Part shown: one piece after another, positions 42,970 through 52,427 of the stretch
How positions within the stretch are numbered: position 1 is the first letter of the stretch
How the letters are laid out: every line of letters starts with the position of its first letter
The notes under the pieces: model-generated
Seen by the model: the letters and a program-made list of their open reading frames with translations, nothing else
Databases searched by the model: none
What the model was told of the DNA's origin: nothing
Program-made: the position numbers and the translations under genes
DNA from: Sva-07 sp038321235
GTDB taxonomy: Bacteria > Actinomycetota > Acidimicrobiia > Acidimicrobiales > Ilumatobacteraceae
Length of the DNA stretch: 64,000 nucleotides
Direction: 5' to 3'
Assembly: GCA_038321235.1 (NCBI GenBank)
Contig: JBBQEU010000001.1
Coordinates: 62,001-126,000, forward strand

Positions 42970-44400
42970 GTGGTCAGCGCTCGCAAACAACTGGGTGCCT
43001 GGTACACGCCGCCTGATCTCGTCGACACCGTGGTGGAGGCAGTGATCACCCCCGAGTTCGTGGCGACTCGTCCGCGTCCGCTGACGGTGCTCGACCCGTC
43101 ATGCGGTGACGGCCGGTTCCTGGCTGCCGCCGACCGCCGGATTGCGTCGCTGGGCGCCGCGGCGTCGCTCCACGGCTGCGACCTCGACCCCGCAGCGATC
43201 ACTGCGGCAAGCGCAACGCTGCCCGAGCATGCTGACCTCCGCCAGGCGGACGCTCTGTCGACTGTCTGGCCGCCGCAGCGTTTCGACCTGGTGATCGGAA
43301 ACCCGCCGTACCTGTCGCAGATGGCGGCCGCCACCACCCGAGGCGGCTCCAGCGAGCGCGGAGGAGGACCCTACGCCGACGCTGCGGCCGAGTTCCTTGC
43401 GCTGGCCGGCGAGTTGGTCGAGCCCAATGGCGGGCGGGTCGCTCTGGTGCTTCCGCAGTCGCTGTTGGCGTCGCGCGACGCTGACGTCATCCGGAGCGCG
43501 ATCGGGGACCGGGCCCGCATGGTCTGGTCGTGGTGGTCCGAACGCCGGGTGTTCGACGCACAGGTGTACGTGTGCGTGCTCGCCTTCGAGTTCGGATGCC
43601 CCGAGCCCGTCGAACGGCGATCGAACTGGTCGCACGTGATCACGAGCCGCCGAGGGGTTCCCGCCGTGCCGGAGGACGTCCGTGTCGACGGGAACCTCGG
43701 CGACCGAGCCCGCCTGAACGCCAACTTCCGCGACGAGTACTACGGCATGATCCCCGCCGTCGGCGACCACGACACCGGACCACACTTGGTCACGTCCGGT
43801 CTCGTCGACCCGGGCCGATCGTGGTGGGGCGAGCGGCCCATCACGTTCGCGAAACATCGATACCTGCGACCGCGAGTCGACGTCAGGCGGCTCGACGACC
43901 ACATGCGTGAGTGGGCCCGGCGGCGCCTGGTTCCCAAGGTGCTCGTGGCCAACCAGACTCGGCTGGTCGAGGCAGTGTGCGATCCTCACGGCGACTGGTT
44001 GCCAGCCGTTCCGGTGCTCGGCGTGTATCCGACAGGGGCTCATTGGGACGATGAGAGCCCACGGCCCTTCCACGAACTCGCCGAGTCGGCCTGGGAGATC
44101 GCGGCGGTACTCACCTCACCGGTGGCATCGGCCTGGCTGTGGCACCGCGGCGCCGGAACCGGCCTGTCGGCCGACGCGATCCGACTGTCGCCCGTGACGC
44201 TCGCTGCGCTGCCGTGGCCAGCCGGCGACCTCGGAGCGGCCGTCGAAGCGGTCCGACGCGGCGACATCAAGGGGTGCGGCGCCGCCGTCGATGTCGCCTA
44301 CGGCATCAGGGATGAGTCGACGCTGTTCGAGCCGTCGCTGTTCGACTGGTGGTCGGCGCTGCTGGAGCGGATCGAGTCGCGGCAGCCGTCGACTGCGTGA
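42970..44400 (+). CDS. Adenine-specific DNA methyltransferase (orphan)
   Basis: The 476-residue N6-adenine methyltransferase begins with GAWYTPPDLVD, the usual lead of PglX/type IIG-like enzymes. It has SAM motif I LDPSCGDGRFL (41-51) and catalytic motif IV NPPY (111-114). The C-terminal half (about 240-476) may hold target recognition. There is no restriction endonuclease, specificity subunit or BREX gene nearby, so it is solitary here. GTG 42970 begins the similarity. Confidence 0.88.
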   Translation: MVSARKQLGAWYTPPDLVDTVVEAVITPEFVATRPRPLTVLDPSCGDGRFLAAADRRIASLGAAASLHGCDLDPAAITAASATLPEHADLRQADALSTVWPPQRFDLVIGNPPYLSQMAAATTRGGSSERGGGPYADAAAEFLALAGELVEPNGGRVALVLPQSLLASRDADVIRSAIGDRARMVWSWWSERRVFDAQVYVCVLAFEFGCPEPVERRSNWSHVITSRRGVPAVPEDVRVDGNLGDRARLNANFRDEYYGMIPAVGDHDTGPHLVTSGLVDPGRSWWGERPITFAKHRYLRPRVDVRRLDDHMREWARRRLVPKVLVANQTRLVEAVCDPHGDWLPAVPVLGVYPTGAHWDDESPRPFHELAESAWEIAAVLTSPVASAWLWHRGAGTGLSADAIRLSPVTLAALPWPAGDLGAAVEAVRRGDIKGCGAAVDVAYGIRDESTLFEPSLFDWWSALLERIESRQPSTA

Positions 44401-44484
44401 GTGTCGGCCGCCCCGAATGCGGCGAACGCGAATGATGACATTCGTCACTACGCCGTCGCTGCGAAGCGCTGCGACACTGAGAAC

Positions 44485-44982
44485 GTGGACCAGTTGACCG
44501 ACCACTCGTCGAGCGCACGCGGAGGGACACGTCAGCGCAGTCTGGGTCGTCTGGCAGCCGCATCGGCAATGGCTGGGGCCTTGGCGTTCGCCGCGGTGTC
44601 CTGCGGTGGCGATGCCGACGAGGCAGGATCCGGCGGCGCCGTTGCCACGGACGCTCCGGCGGTCACCCCGCCGGCCAGTTCGGCGGGTGGAGGCGACGCC
44701 GTCAACGGCGAGCGGCTCTCGCGCAGCAAGGGATGCGCGGGCTGTCACGGGCAGGACTTCGGCGGCGGCGCAGGCCCCACTTGGGTTGGTCTCGCCGGTT
44801 CGGAAGTGACGCTTGCCGACGGGAGCACGGTGTCGGCCGACGCCGCCTATCTCGCACGCGCCATCGCGGAGCCCTCGGCCGATCTCGTGGCTGACTACAC
44901 ACTCAAGATGCCGGCCAACGGCCTGTCCGACGCGGAGATCGCCGACATCGTCGCCTTCATCGACACGCTCGCCGATGGGTGA
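44485..44982 (+). CDS. Lipoprotein c-type cytochrome
   Basis: About 165 residues. The protein has a lipoprotein signal (hydrophobic helix ending AVSCGG), a flexible Ala/Gly linker and one cytochrome c domain with heme motif CAGCH and a likely axial Met in KMPANGLSD. It would be anchored outside the membrane and pass electrons there. GTG 44485 is preferred because it gives a normal-length signal; the frame is open to GTG 44401, directly at the methyltransferase stop. The next gene follows 19 bases on, so they may be co-transcribed. Confidence 0.82.
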   Translation: MDQLTDHSSSARGGTRQRSLGRLAAASAMAGALAFAAVSCGGDADEAGSGGAVATDAPAVTPPASSAGGGDAVNGERLSRSKGCAGCHGQDFGGGAGPTWVGLAGSEVTLADGSTVSADAAYLARAIAEPSADLVADYTLKMPANGLSDAEIADIVAFIDTLADG

Positions 44983-45001
44983 GTGATCGGGCGGTCACCA
45001 C

Positions 45002-46096
45002 ATGAGTCGCACTGATGTGAGCGCCACCCTGAGGCACCGGATTCGGCGCACCGTGACCGGTGTCGTCGCCGGTCTCGGCCTCGCGATCACCGTCGCTGCG
45101 CCGGCATTCGCTGACCCGCCCGGACCGACCGACTACCGGTCGGAGGTCCAGTCGGTCGAGCCCGACACGTCCGTGATCGAGGTGGGCATCATCGGCGGCG
45201 ACTCGTTCCTCGAGCTACGCGTCGAGCCCGGCACCGAGGTGATGGTGATCGGATATCAGGGCGAGGACTACCTGTGGTTCCGACCCGATGGCGCTGTGCT
45301 CGAGAACCAGAACTCGCCCGCCACCCATCTGAACGCGAACCGGTTCGGCAACGACGGGGTGCCGGCGACCGCTCGCGCCGATGCCGATCCGAGCTGGGAC
45401 CAGGTGGCCACTGGGGGCTACTGGGCGTGGCATGACCACCGCGCTCACTGGATGCAGAGCGCCCGCCCGTTCGGGTTCGGTGAAGGCGATCAGATCCTCG
45501 AAGCGGTGATCCCGATCGTCGTCGACGGCGACCCCGTGGAAGTCACTGTCATCAGCACGTGGCAGCCCGAGCCATCTCCGCTCGCGATGTGGCTCGGTGT
45601 GGTCGCTGGAGCGGGACTGGGCGTGGGTCTCTGGCTCCTGCGCAGTGGTCGATTCCCGCCGATCGCCGCAGTTGTCCCTCTGGCGTTGGCCGCCACGGTC
45701 GTCGGTGCCGCACAGTACCTGTCGTTGCCGAGCGCAACCGGCCCTCGGCCGATCTGGATCGTGCTGCCGATCATCGCGGTCGTGTCGGCCGCCGTCGGGG
45801 TGGTGCTCGCCGGGCGAGGCGTGCGCTTCGCCGCCGACGCCGCACTGTTGCTGGTGGGAGTGGAACTGGCGGTGTGGGGCTTCGTGAAGCGTGACGGGTT
45901 GTCGGCAGCGATCATTCCGACCGATGCACCGTTCTGGCTCGATCGGTTCACGACGGCGTTCGCGTTGGCCGGCGGCGTCGCGATCGCAGCGGTCGCGCTG
46001 TGGTGGTTGTTCGCCGTGCCTGTTCCGAGCCCGACGACCGACGCGGTCAGCGATTCCAGGGAGCCGCCGGGCTCACCGCACCCGGCCCACCCGTGA
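45002..46096 (+). CDS. Exported membrane protein of unknown function
   Basis: The 364-residue protein has an N-terminal signal peptide (cleavage near APAFA|D), an extracytoplasmic domain (40-190) with a HDHRAHWM motif and YWAWHDH, and about five or six membrane helices in 195-345. His-rich turns like this are seen in proteins near copper-handling genes, but no function is established. It follows a cytochrome c gene. Its last 50 bases overlap the convergent map gene. Confidence 0.65.
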   Translation: MSRTDVSATLRHRIRRTVTGVVAGLGLAITVAAPAFADPPGPTDYRSEVQSVEPDTSVIEVGIIGGDSFLELRVEPGTEVMVIGYQGEDYLWFRPDGAVLENQNSPATHLNANRFGNDGVPATARADADPSWDQVATGGYWAWHDHRAHWMQSARPFGFGEGDQILEAVIPIVVDGDPVEVTVISTWQPEPSPLAMWLGVVAGAGLGVGLWLLRSGRFPPIAAVVPLALAATVVGAAQYLSLPSATGPRPIWIVLPIIAVVSAAVGVVLAGRGVRFAADAALLLVGVELAVWGFVKRDGLSAAIIPTDAPFWLDRFTTAFALAGGVAIAAVALWWLFAVPVPSPTTDAVSDSREPPGSPHPAHP

Positions 46097-47030
46097 GCAC
46101 GTCGAAGCCGTCCTCGGTCACGAGGACGGTGTGCTCGTACTGGGCGGTACGCCGGCCGTCGCCGGTGACCGCCGTCCAATCGTCGTCCCACACCTTGTAG
46201 TTCACGGTGCCGAGGGTGATCATCGGCTCGATCGTGAACGTCATGCCCGGGCGCATGATCGTGGAGGCCCGCGAGTCGTAGTAGTGCAACACCTGGATGT
46301 CGGTGTGGAACTGCTCGCCGATGCCGTGGCCGACAAAGGCCCGAACAACGCCGTAGCGGTACTTCTTGGCGTGGTCCTCGATGGCTCGGCCGATGTCGCT
46401 GAGCGGACGGCCCGGCTTGACGGCCTCGATTCCGTACCAGGTGCATTCCTCGGTGATCCGGACGAGTTGGCGGCTCTCGGGGTCGACGTCGCCGACGAAG
46501 AACGTGGCATTGGTGTCGCCGTGGACACCGCCGATCCAGCCGGTGACGTCGATGTTGCAGATGTCGCCGTCCTGCAGGGCACGCGAGTCGGGGATGCCGT
46601 GGCAGATGACCTCGTTGACCGAGGTGCAGCATGCCTTCGGATACCCGTGGTAGTTGATCGTGGACGGGTATGCGCCCCGTTCGACGAACAGATCGTGCAC
46701 GTAGATGTCGATCTCTTCGGTGGTGACACCGGGGGCGACCATCTCGCCGGCGAGACGCAGCACCTCGGCAGCGACCTTGCCGGCGTGGCGCATGGCCTGG
46801 ATCGTGTCGGAGCTCTTGATTCGCGGTTCGTCCCAGGGGGTCACTTCGCCGGTGTCGGCGTACGACGGTCGAGCGATCATGTCGGGAACGCTGCGCATCG
46901 GAGTGACGATCCCCGGCAGCACCTTGCCCTCCGACTTCTTGTGGCACCGCTTGTACTTGCGGCCGCTGCCGCACCAGCAGGCCTCGTTCGCCTTCGGCAA
47001 GATGGCGGGCGCGGTCGCCGTGACAGACAT
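46047..47030 (-). CDS. map: Methionine aminopeptidase, type I, with N-terminal zinc finger
   Basis: MAP removes the initiator methionine. The 327-residue protein has an N-terminal SEC-C-like zinc motif CWCGSGRKYKRCH (about 18-30), a linker, and the type I catalytic core: HGIPD, NIDVTGW (Asp), GDTNATF (Asp), VGHGIGE (His), TIEPM (Glu) and QYEHT (Glu), the full metal set. The zinc-finger extension is known in some actinobacterial forms and helps dock on the ribosome. ATG 47030 keeps this domain; the frame is open further. Confidence 0.95.
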   Translation of the reverse strand: MSVTATAPAILPKANEACWCGSGRKYKRCHKKSEGKVLPGIVTPMRSVPDMIARPSYADTGEVTPWDEPRIKSSDTIQAMRHAGKVAAEVLRLAGEMVAPGVTTEEIDIYVHDLFVERGAYPSTINYHGYPKACCTSVNEVICHGIPDSRALQDGDICNIDVTGWIGGVHGDTNATFFVGDVDPESRQLVRITEECTWYGIEAVKPGRPLSDIGRAIEDHAKKYRYGVVRAFVGHGIGEQFHTDIQVLHYYDSRASTIMRPGMTFTIEPMITLGTVNYKVWDDDWTAVTGDGRRTAQYEHTVLVTEDGFDVLTGGPGAVSPAAPWNR

Positions 47031-47148
47031 GGCTCTCAGGATAGAGGCGGGGCGGCGCTGGGCCGACGTGGAGCGCCGAGACAGGACCCGAACGACTGCT
47101 CGGTGCACGTTCGTGCGTCCTTCGTCGGGCGCGCCTAGCCTGTCCGAC

Positions 47149-48159
47149 GTGTCCCAGGAAGAGGTGCTGGCCCCCAACGGCATGTCGCCGCTGTTGACCC
47201 TTCCCTCGATGGACGCCGACCGTGAGCGCATCGAAGACGCGATGCACGCTGCCGTCGTCACCCCCGACGCCTATCTCAATGAGATCGCGTCGCACCTGAT
47301 CGTCGCGGGTGGCAAACGTCTCCGGCCCGTGCTGGCTGTGGCCGGCGCCCAGATCTTCGGTGTGCCGGCCACCCACGATGTGGTGCGTGGTGGGGTGGCG
47401 TGCGAACTGGTGCACCTCGGATCGCTCTACCACGACGACGTGATGGACGAGGCCGACACGCGTCGCGGCGTCGAGACCGTCAACGCGAAGTGGGGCAATC
47501 TGCAGGCGATCCTGGCCGGCGACTTCCTGCTGTCCAGGGCGTCGGAGATCGCCGCGTCGCTCGGCACCGAAGTGGCAGGCTTGCTGGCGCGCACCATCGG
47601 CTGGCTCTGCGAAGGCCAGATCGAGGAACTCCGCCACACCTACGACCGGTCCCGCGGCGAGGCGAGCTATCTCACCTCGATCCACGGCAAGACCGCGTCG
47701 CTCTACGGAACGGCGGCGCGTATCGGCGGCATCGTCGCCGGTCACGATCGGCCGATCATCGACGCGCTCACCGACTACGGCAATGCGTACGGCACCGTGT
47801 TCCAGATCGTCGACGACATCTTGGACATCACCGCCACCGACGCGCAGCTCGGCAAGCCCGCCGGCCACGACATGGTCGAAGGCGTCTACACGTTGCCGGT
47901 GCTGCGCACCTTGGCGCTCGGCAGCGCATCGGCGTCGGAGCTGGCCGATCTGCTCGGTTCTCCGCTCGATGCCGCCGCGCAGGACAAGGCGTTGGCGATC
48001 GTGCGATCGAACGAGGGGTTGGCGTCGGCGGTCGAAACCGCCCGCGAGTACGCCGAGCGTGCCGAGGCGTGCTGCGACGACTTTCCCGACTCCGACGCAA
48101 CGACGGCGCTGCGCACCGCGCCCCGGGCCTTGCTCGAGTCGGTTTCCGTCACCGCCTGA
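47149..48159 (+). CDS. Polyprenyl diphosphate synthase
   Basis: The 336-residue trans-prenyltransferase makes the isoprenoid chain for menaquinone or a similar lipid. GGKRLRP, first Asp-rich motif DDVMDEAD (from Asp96) and second VDDILDI (from Asp222) are present in family spacing. The residues before the first motif (SLYH) include a Tyr, compatible with long-chain products. GTG 47149 has TAGCCT seven bases upstream and no ribosome site, suggesting a leaderless message. Heptaprenyl- to nonaprenyl products are typical, but the exact length cannot be read. Confidence 0.92.
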   Translation: MSQEEVLAPNGMSPLLTLPSMDADRERIEDAMHAAVVTPDAYLNEIASHLIVAGGKRLRPVLAVAGAQIFGVPATHDVVRGGVACELVHLGSLYHDDVMDEADTRRGVETVNAKWGNLQAILAGDFLLSRASEIAASLGTEVAGLLARTIGWLCEGQIEELRHTYDRSRGEASYLTSIHGKTASLYGTAARIGGIVAGHDRPIIDALTDYGNAYGTVFQIVDDILDITATDAQLGKPAGHDMVEGVYTLPVLRTLALGSASASELADLLGSPLDAAAQDKALAIVRSNEGLASAVETAREYAERAEACCDDFPDSDATTALRTAPRALLESVSVTA

Positions 48160-48215
48160 GCGTCAAGAATGTGTGACGTTCGTGATCGGTCGGCGCGATC
48201 GGGCAGTGTGTGGCA

Positions 48216-49565
48216 ATGCATGTGGTGATCGTCGGTGCCGGTGAGGTGGGCTGGTATCTCGCGCAGCGACTCGGTGCCGAGGGCAATGACGTGGTGGTCG
48301 TCGAACAGAACGAGGTGATCGCGGCGGCGATCGCAGCCGAGCTCGACGTGCAGGTGGTGGTCGGCAACGCCGCCGTTCCATCGACGTTGCGGGCTGCGGG
48401 CATCGAACGCGCTGATCTCTTTGCCGGCGTCACCCAGAACGACGAGGTCAACCTGCTCGCCTCGCTGCTCGCCAAGGAGTTCGGCGTCGAGCAGACCGTG
48501 GTGCGCATCCAGACCGAGGAACTTCGGGGCCCGCTCGGCGAGAAGCTGCTCGCGAAGATGGGCGCCGACGTGATCATCGACCCCGACGCCGACACCGCGG
48601 ATGAGATCATGGAACTCGCCCACGTGTCCGGTGCCGACGAGGTGTACCCGATGTCGAACGGCGAGTTGCTCGTGCTCGGCGCCGTGATCGGCAAGTCGTC
48701 GCAGTTCATCGGTCATGATCTCGCCGAGATCGGCCGCTCGTTCGAGCCGAATTGGAAGTTCCTGTTCGGTGCGCTGACGCGCGACGGCGAAACCGTGATC
48801 CCGCGCGGCGACCAGGTGCTGCAGGCCGGAGACCATGTCCGCGTGCTCACCACTCGGGCGGCGCGCCGGGAGATCATGGAGTTGCTCGGCGCAGCCACCC
48901 GCAAAGCCCGGCGCGTGATGGTGCTCGGCGGGGGAGCGGTGGGCGCCCGTGTCGCCGAGCGGCTGCAGAGCGAGGGGGCCACCGTCGTGCTGGTGGAGAA
49001 CGACCCGATGCGAGCCAAAGCTCTCAGCGAGCGGTTGCCGCGCGTCACGATCGTGCAAGGCGACATCGCCGACACCGAGCTGTTGCTCCAGGAGTCGGTC
49101 GCCCGTATGGATCTGGTGATCGCGGCGACCGGCGACGACGCGTCGAACGTACTGGCGTGCGCCTATGCGGCAGCCGAAGGAGATGCGTTCACCGTTGCGG
49201 TCCTGCATCGATTGGCCCTGCTCCCGCTGGTGCGCCAGTTCGGCATCGACGCCGCGCTCAGCCCGCGCACTGCTTCGGCCAACGCCGTGCTCCGCCACAT
49301 TCGCGGTGGCACCGCCTCGGTGGCGACGTTCCTCGAGAGCGACATCGAGGTCAACGAGTTCGAGATCGAAGCCGGCAGCTCGGCCGACGGCACGCTCGTC
49401 GCGGATCTGCACCTTCGCCACTCGGTGTTGCTGGGTGCAGTGACCCGCCAGGACGGCAGCGCCGAGATCGTGCGCGGCCACACGCTGCTGCACGCCGGCG
49501 ACAACGTGGTGGTGTTCTCGCGGCCCGACGCGCTGGCGGTGACCCGCAAGGCGTTCTCGAGGTGA
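48216..49565 (+). CDS. trkA: Trk system potassium uptake protein TrkA
   Basis: The roughly 449-residue cytoplasmic gating subunit has two RCK/TrkA-N Rossmann domains, the first starting MHVVIVGAGEVG and the second RVMVLGGGAVGARVAE (near 230), each followed by a TrkA-C domain. It binds NAD(H) or nucleotide and controls TrkH. ATG 48216 was chosen as the family start; GTG 48210 would add two residues. The trkH GTG overlaps its stop by 4 bases. Confidence 0.93.
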   Translation: MHVVIVGAGEVGWYLAQRLGAEGNDVVVVEQNEVIAAAIAAELDVQVVVGNAAVPSTLRAAGIERADLFAGVTQNDEVNLLASLLAKEFGVEQTVVRIQTEELRGPLGEKLLAKMGADVIIDPDADTADEIMELAHVSGADEVYPMSNGELLVLGAVIGKSSQFIGHDLAEIGRSFEPNWKFLFGALTRDGETVIPRGDQVLQAGDHVRVLTTRAARREIMELLGAATRKARRVMVLGGGAVGARVAERLQSEGATVVLVENDPMRAKALSERLPRVTIVQGDIADTELLLQESVARMDLVIAATGDDASNVLACAYAAAEGDAFTVAVLHRLALLPLVRQFGIDAALSPRTASANAVLRHIRGGTASVATFLESDIEVNEFEIEAGSSADGTLVADLHLRHSVLLGAVTRQDGSAEIVRGHTLLHAGDNVVVFSRPDALAVTRKAFSR

Positions 49566-51106
49566 CGCTGGCGACGCACTCGACGGGGCGCGTGTCGTGG
49601 TTCGGTGGTCGTGGCGAACGCCTCTTGTCGCCGGGTCGCTACTCGTCGCTCGTGGCGAACGTGGTCGGGCTCACCGTTGCCGTGGTCGGGGTCGGCATCG
49701 CGGCGGCGGGCCTGGTCGACGCCGTTGACGGTGGGCCCGACGTGCTGGTGCTCCTCGCCACCGGCGTGGTGGTGTGGGCGGTCGGCTTCGTCGTGTGGCG
49801 CGTCACGATCGTGCCCAAGCAGATTCGCGTCCTCGACGTGTTCACCACCGTCACGCTGGCGTGGGTCGCGATGGCGGTCGTGGGCGCGATCCCGTACCTC
49901 CTCACCGGCCACTTCGACCGGATCGACGATGCACTGTTCGAGTCGATCTCGGGCTTCACCACCACTGGCGCCACCGTGACCCCCGATATCGAGGCGACGT
50001 CGCAAGGGCTGTTGTTCTGGCGCTCGACCTCCCAGTGGATGGGTGGCATGGGTGTGATCGTGTTGGTCGTGGCGGTGCTGCCGACCGTCGGCTCGGGCGG
50101 CATGAGCCTGCTCGCCGCCGAGGCGCCTGGGCCCACCGGCGAACGGCTCACACCGCGGGTGCGCGAGACCGCTCGCCGACTGTGGGCGGTGTACGTCGGC
50201 TTCACCGTCGTGCTCGCTGCGCTGTACGCCATGGCGGGCATGAGCCTGTACGACGCCGTGTCGCACAGCTTCACGACGGTGTCGACAGGCGGGTTCTCGC
50301 CGTACCAGGACTCGATCGGCGCATTCGACTCGGCACTGATCGAATGGATCTGCATCGTCGCGATGCTGCTCGCGGGTGGCAGCTTCACCCTGTACTACCG
50401 GGCGATCAAGCGCGACCCGAAACCGCTGCTGCGCTCGTCGGAGTTCAAGGTGTACCTCCTGGTCGTGGCCGGTATCACCACCTGGGCGTTCGTGGCGTCG
50501 GGCAGCGACGGTGGCCAGGCGGCAGGTTTCCGCGACGCGCTGTTCACGACGACATCAACGGTGACCACCACGGGGTACGTCACCAACGAGTACGGCCTGT
50601 GGAGCCAGACCACCCAGTTGGTGTTGTTGATGGCGATGCCGATCGGAGCGATGGCGGGGTCGACGGCGGGCGGCATCAAGATCGTTCGGCTGATGGCGGT
50701 CGCCAGCTTCGCCCACCGCGAGGCGCTGCGTCACCTCCACCCGCACCTGGTCCGCCCGGTGCGAGTCGGCAACGGCATCCTGCCCGACGACGTCGCCCGA
50801 CGGGTGGTCGGGTTCATGATCCTGGCCCTTGCGATCTTCGGCGGCGGAGCGTTGCTGATCTCGGCCACCGGGCCCGACATGATCACGTCGCTGTCGTCGT
50901 CAGCGACGGCGTTCGGCAACGTCGGCCCTGGCCTCGGCTCGCTCGACCACGCCAACGACTTCCTCTCGATCCCCGCACCCGGTCGTGCGATCGCAATGGC
51001 GCAGATGCTGCTCGGCCGTCTGGAGATCTATCCCGTGATCCTGGCGCTGTCGGTGATCACCCTGCGCATCCCCCGAGCGCTGCATCCCCGCCACCGCTCC
51101 GATTGA
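49562..51106 (+). CDS. trkH: Trk-type potassium transporter membrane subunit TrkH
   Basis: The 514-residue integral membrane protein has repeated pore-loop filters: FTTTGATVT, FTTVSTGGF, STVTTTGY and AFGNVGPG, each with the conserved Gly, as in SKT-family K+ transporters. About ten helices are evident. It needs TrkA for gating and is coupled to it by the GTGA overlap at 49562. Confidence 0.94.
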   Translation: MTLATHSTGRVSWFGGRGERLLSPGRYSSLVANVVGLTVAVVGVGIAAAGLVDAVDGGPDVLVLLATGVVVWAVGFVVWRVTIVPKQIRVLDVFTTVTLAWVAMAVVGAIPYLLTGHFDRIDDALFESISGFTTTGATVTPDIEATSQGLLFWRSTSQWMGGMGVIVLVVAVLPTVGSGGMSLLAAEAPGPTGERLTPRVRETARRLWAVYVGFTVVLAALYAMAGMSLYDAVSHSFTTVSTGGFSPYQDSIGAFDSALIEWICIVAMLLAGGSFTLYYRAIKRDPKPLLRSSEFKVYLLVVAGITTWAFVASGSDGGQAAGFRDALFTTTSTVTTTGYVTNEYGLWSQTTQLVLLMAMPIGAMAGSTAGGIKIVRLMAVASFAHREALRHLHPHLVRPVRVGNGILPDDVARRVVGFMILALAIFGGGALLISATGPDMITSLSSSATAFGNVGPGLGSLDHANDFLSIPAPGRAIAMAQMLLGRLEIYPVILALSVITLRIPRALHPRHRSD

Positions 51107-51107
51107 A

Positions 51108-51142
51108 GTGTTACTGGTGGTGTCTGACACCACGAGCAACAC
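51108..51142. repeat. Extragenic palindrome, GGTGTC-GACACC family, copy 2
   Basis: Arms GTGTTACTGGTGGTGTC and GACACCACGAGCAACAC (15 of 17 pairs) flank one T. It occupies the convergent gap between trkH and the reductase gene. It shares TGGTGTC-N-GACACCA and TTACT with copy 1 at 13601. It may end transcription from both sides, though T-tracts are absent. Confidence 0.7.
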
Positions 51143-51155
51143 TGACCGGGCCGGT

Positions 51156-52427
51156 TCACCAGGACGGGGCGAACTTGCTGATCGTGCTCGCCAGGGCGTA
51201 GGCGCGCTCGGCGCCGCCGCGGTGGCCGTCGCGCAGCTCGTTGGTGGCGATGCGCAGCACGGCCCCGGCGACACGCTCGCTGCGCACCCCGAGTCGCAGC
51301 GCAGGCCGCAGGATCGCCGGGCGGCCGAGGAACCGTGCAGCCAGTCGGCCCACCTGGTGGTATCGACCGACTTCGTCGGCGAGCATCGTCGGGTACCGCT
51401 GCAGGGTCGTGGAGTTCCCGGCCGACAACGCATCGGCCAGCACCTCGGCGGCAAGACGGCCGCTCATCAACGCGGCATCGACACCGTCGCCGTTGAACGG
51501 ACTGGCCCCACCGGCGGCGTCGCCGACCACCAGGAACGTCGGCCCCATCTTCGGCCCGACCGAACCGGCCAACGGCACACGGAACCGCGTCGGCGCCTTG
51601 AGTTGGTCACCCGGATCGAGCTCCCAACGGTCGGCGATCTGGTGCGCGAACGAGTCGAGCAGTTTCAGCGCGTTGATGCCGCGCACGTCGCGGTACGTCG
51701 ACAGCACGCCGACTCCGACGTTGACGGTGCCGTCGCCGAGGGGAATCACCCAGCCGTAGCCGGCGATCGGGTTGCCCGCCGCGTCGGGAATACCGAGGTC
51801 GGACTCGATCCACGACTCCGCCGCCCGCCGGCTCCGGAAATAGGTCCGCGTCGCGATGCCATATGGCCAGTTGCGGTGACGTGTGGTCCCGAGGTCACGT
51901 CCGAAGCTGCTGTTGGCGCCATCGGCCACCACGACGAACCGTGAGCGCACCACCCCGACCCGGGCTGCGGTTGCGTCGAGTTCGGGGTCGGCGGCGAGCG
52001 TGGCGCCGCGCACGAATCCGCGTTCGACGATCGGTTCCGTCGCCTGGTGACCCATCAAGACGGTGGCACCCGCTTCGACCGCTCGTTCACGCAGATGAGC
52101 GTCGAGGACGTCACGGCGCAACGCAACGGCGTGATCCGGCAGTTGGCCGTGGCGCGGCCACGGGGCCGTCACCGCCCGATCGCCGTGTACGAGACGAACA
52201 CCGGCGAGGCGATGGGCCCCGAGTCCGACCGGGTCGACATCGAGCCGCGCCAGTTCGTGGATCGCCCGCGGGGTGAGAGCGTCGCCGCACGCCTTGTGCC
52301 GGGCGACCGGTCGCTTCTCGACGACGGTGACGTGATGCCCCGATCGGGCCAGCCACGTGGCGACCGATGCTCCGGCAGGACCACCGCCGACGACGAGGAC
52401 GTCGGTGTCCAGAGTGCTGTCCGTCAG
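51156..52427 (-). CDS. Geranylgeranyl-reductase-family FAD protein
   Basis: The 423-residue protein has the FAD fold VVGGGPAGASVA near the start, GDAAGGASPFNGDGVDAA and the family's central HKACGDALT. Members saturate isoprenoid chains (for example menaquinone or archaeal-type lipid tails). It follows the cytochrome c gene in an operon, and the codon that overlaps that gene's stop is CTG in a CTGA pattern (52427). No ATG, GTG or TTG lies in frame between that stop and the FAD motif, so CTG is the likely start. Confidence 0.75.
   Translation of the reverse strand: MTDSTLDTDVLVVGGGPAGASVATWLARSGHHVTVVEKRPVARHKACGDALTPRAIHELARLDVDPVGLGAHRLAGVRLVHGDRAVTAPWPRHGQLPDHAVALRRDVLDAHLRERAVEAGATVLMGHQATEPIVERGFVRGATLAADPELDATAARVGVVRSRFVVVADGANSSFGRDLGTTRHRNWPYGIATRTYFRSRRAAESWIESDLGIPDAAGNPIAGYGWVIPLGDGTVNVGVGVLSTYRDVRGINALKLLDSFAHQIADRWELDPGDQLKAPTRFRVPLAGSVGPKMGPTFLVVGDAAGGASPFNGDGVDAALMSGRLAAEVLADALSAGNSTTLQRYPTMLADEVGRYHQVGRLAARFLGRPAILRPALRLGVRSERVAGAVLRIATNELRDGHRGGAERAYALASTISKFAPSW

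Noticed and set aside
45490..47868. 792-codon minus frame spanning the membrane protein, map and prenyl synthase region
   Set aside because: The true map frame lies in another phase with all metal ligands, and this frame crosses three convincing genes.
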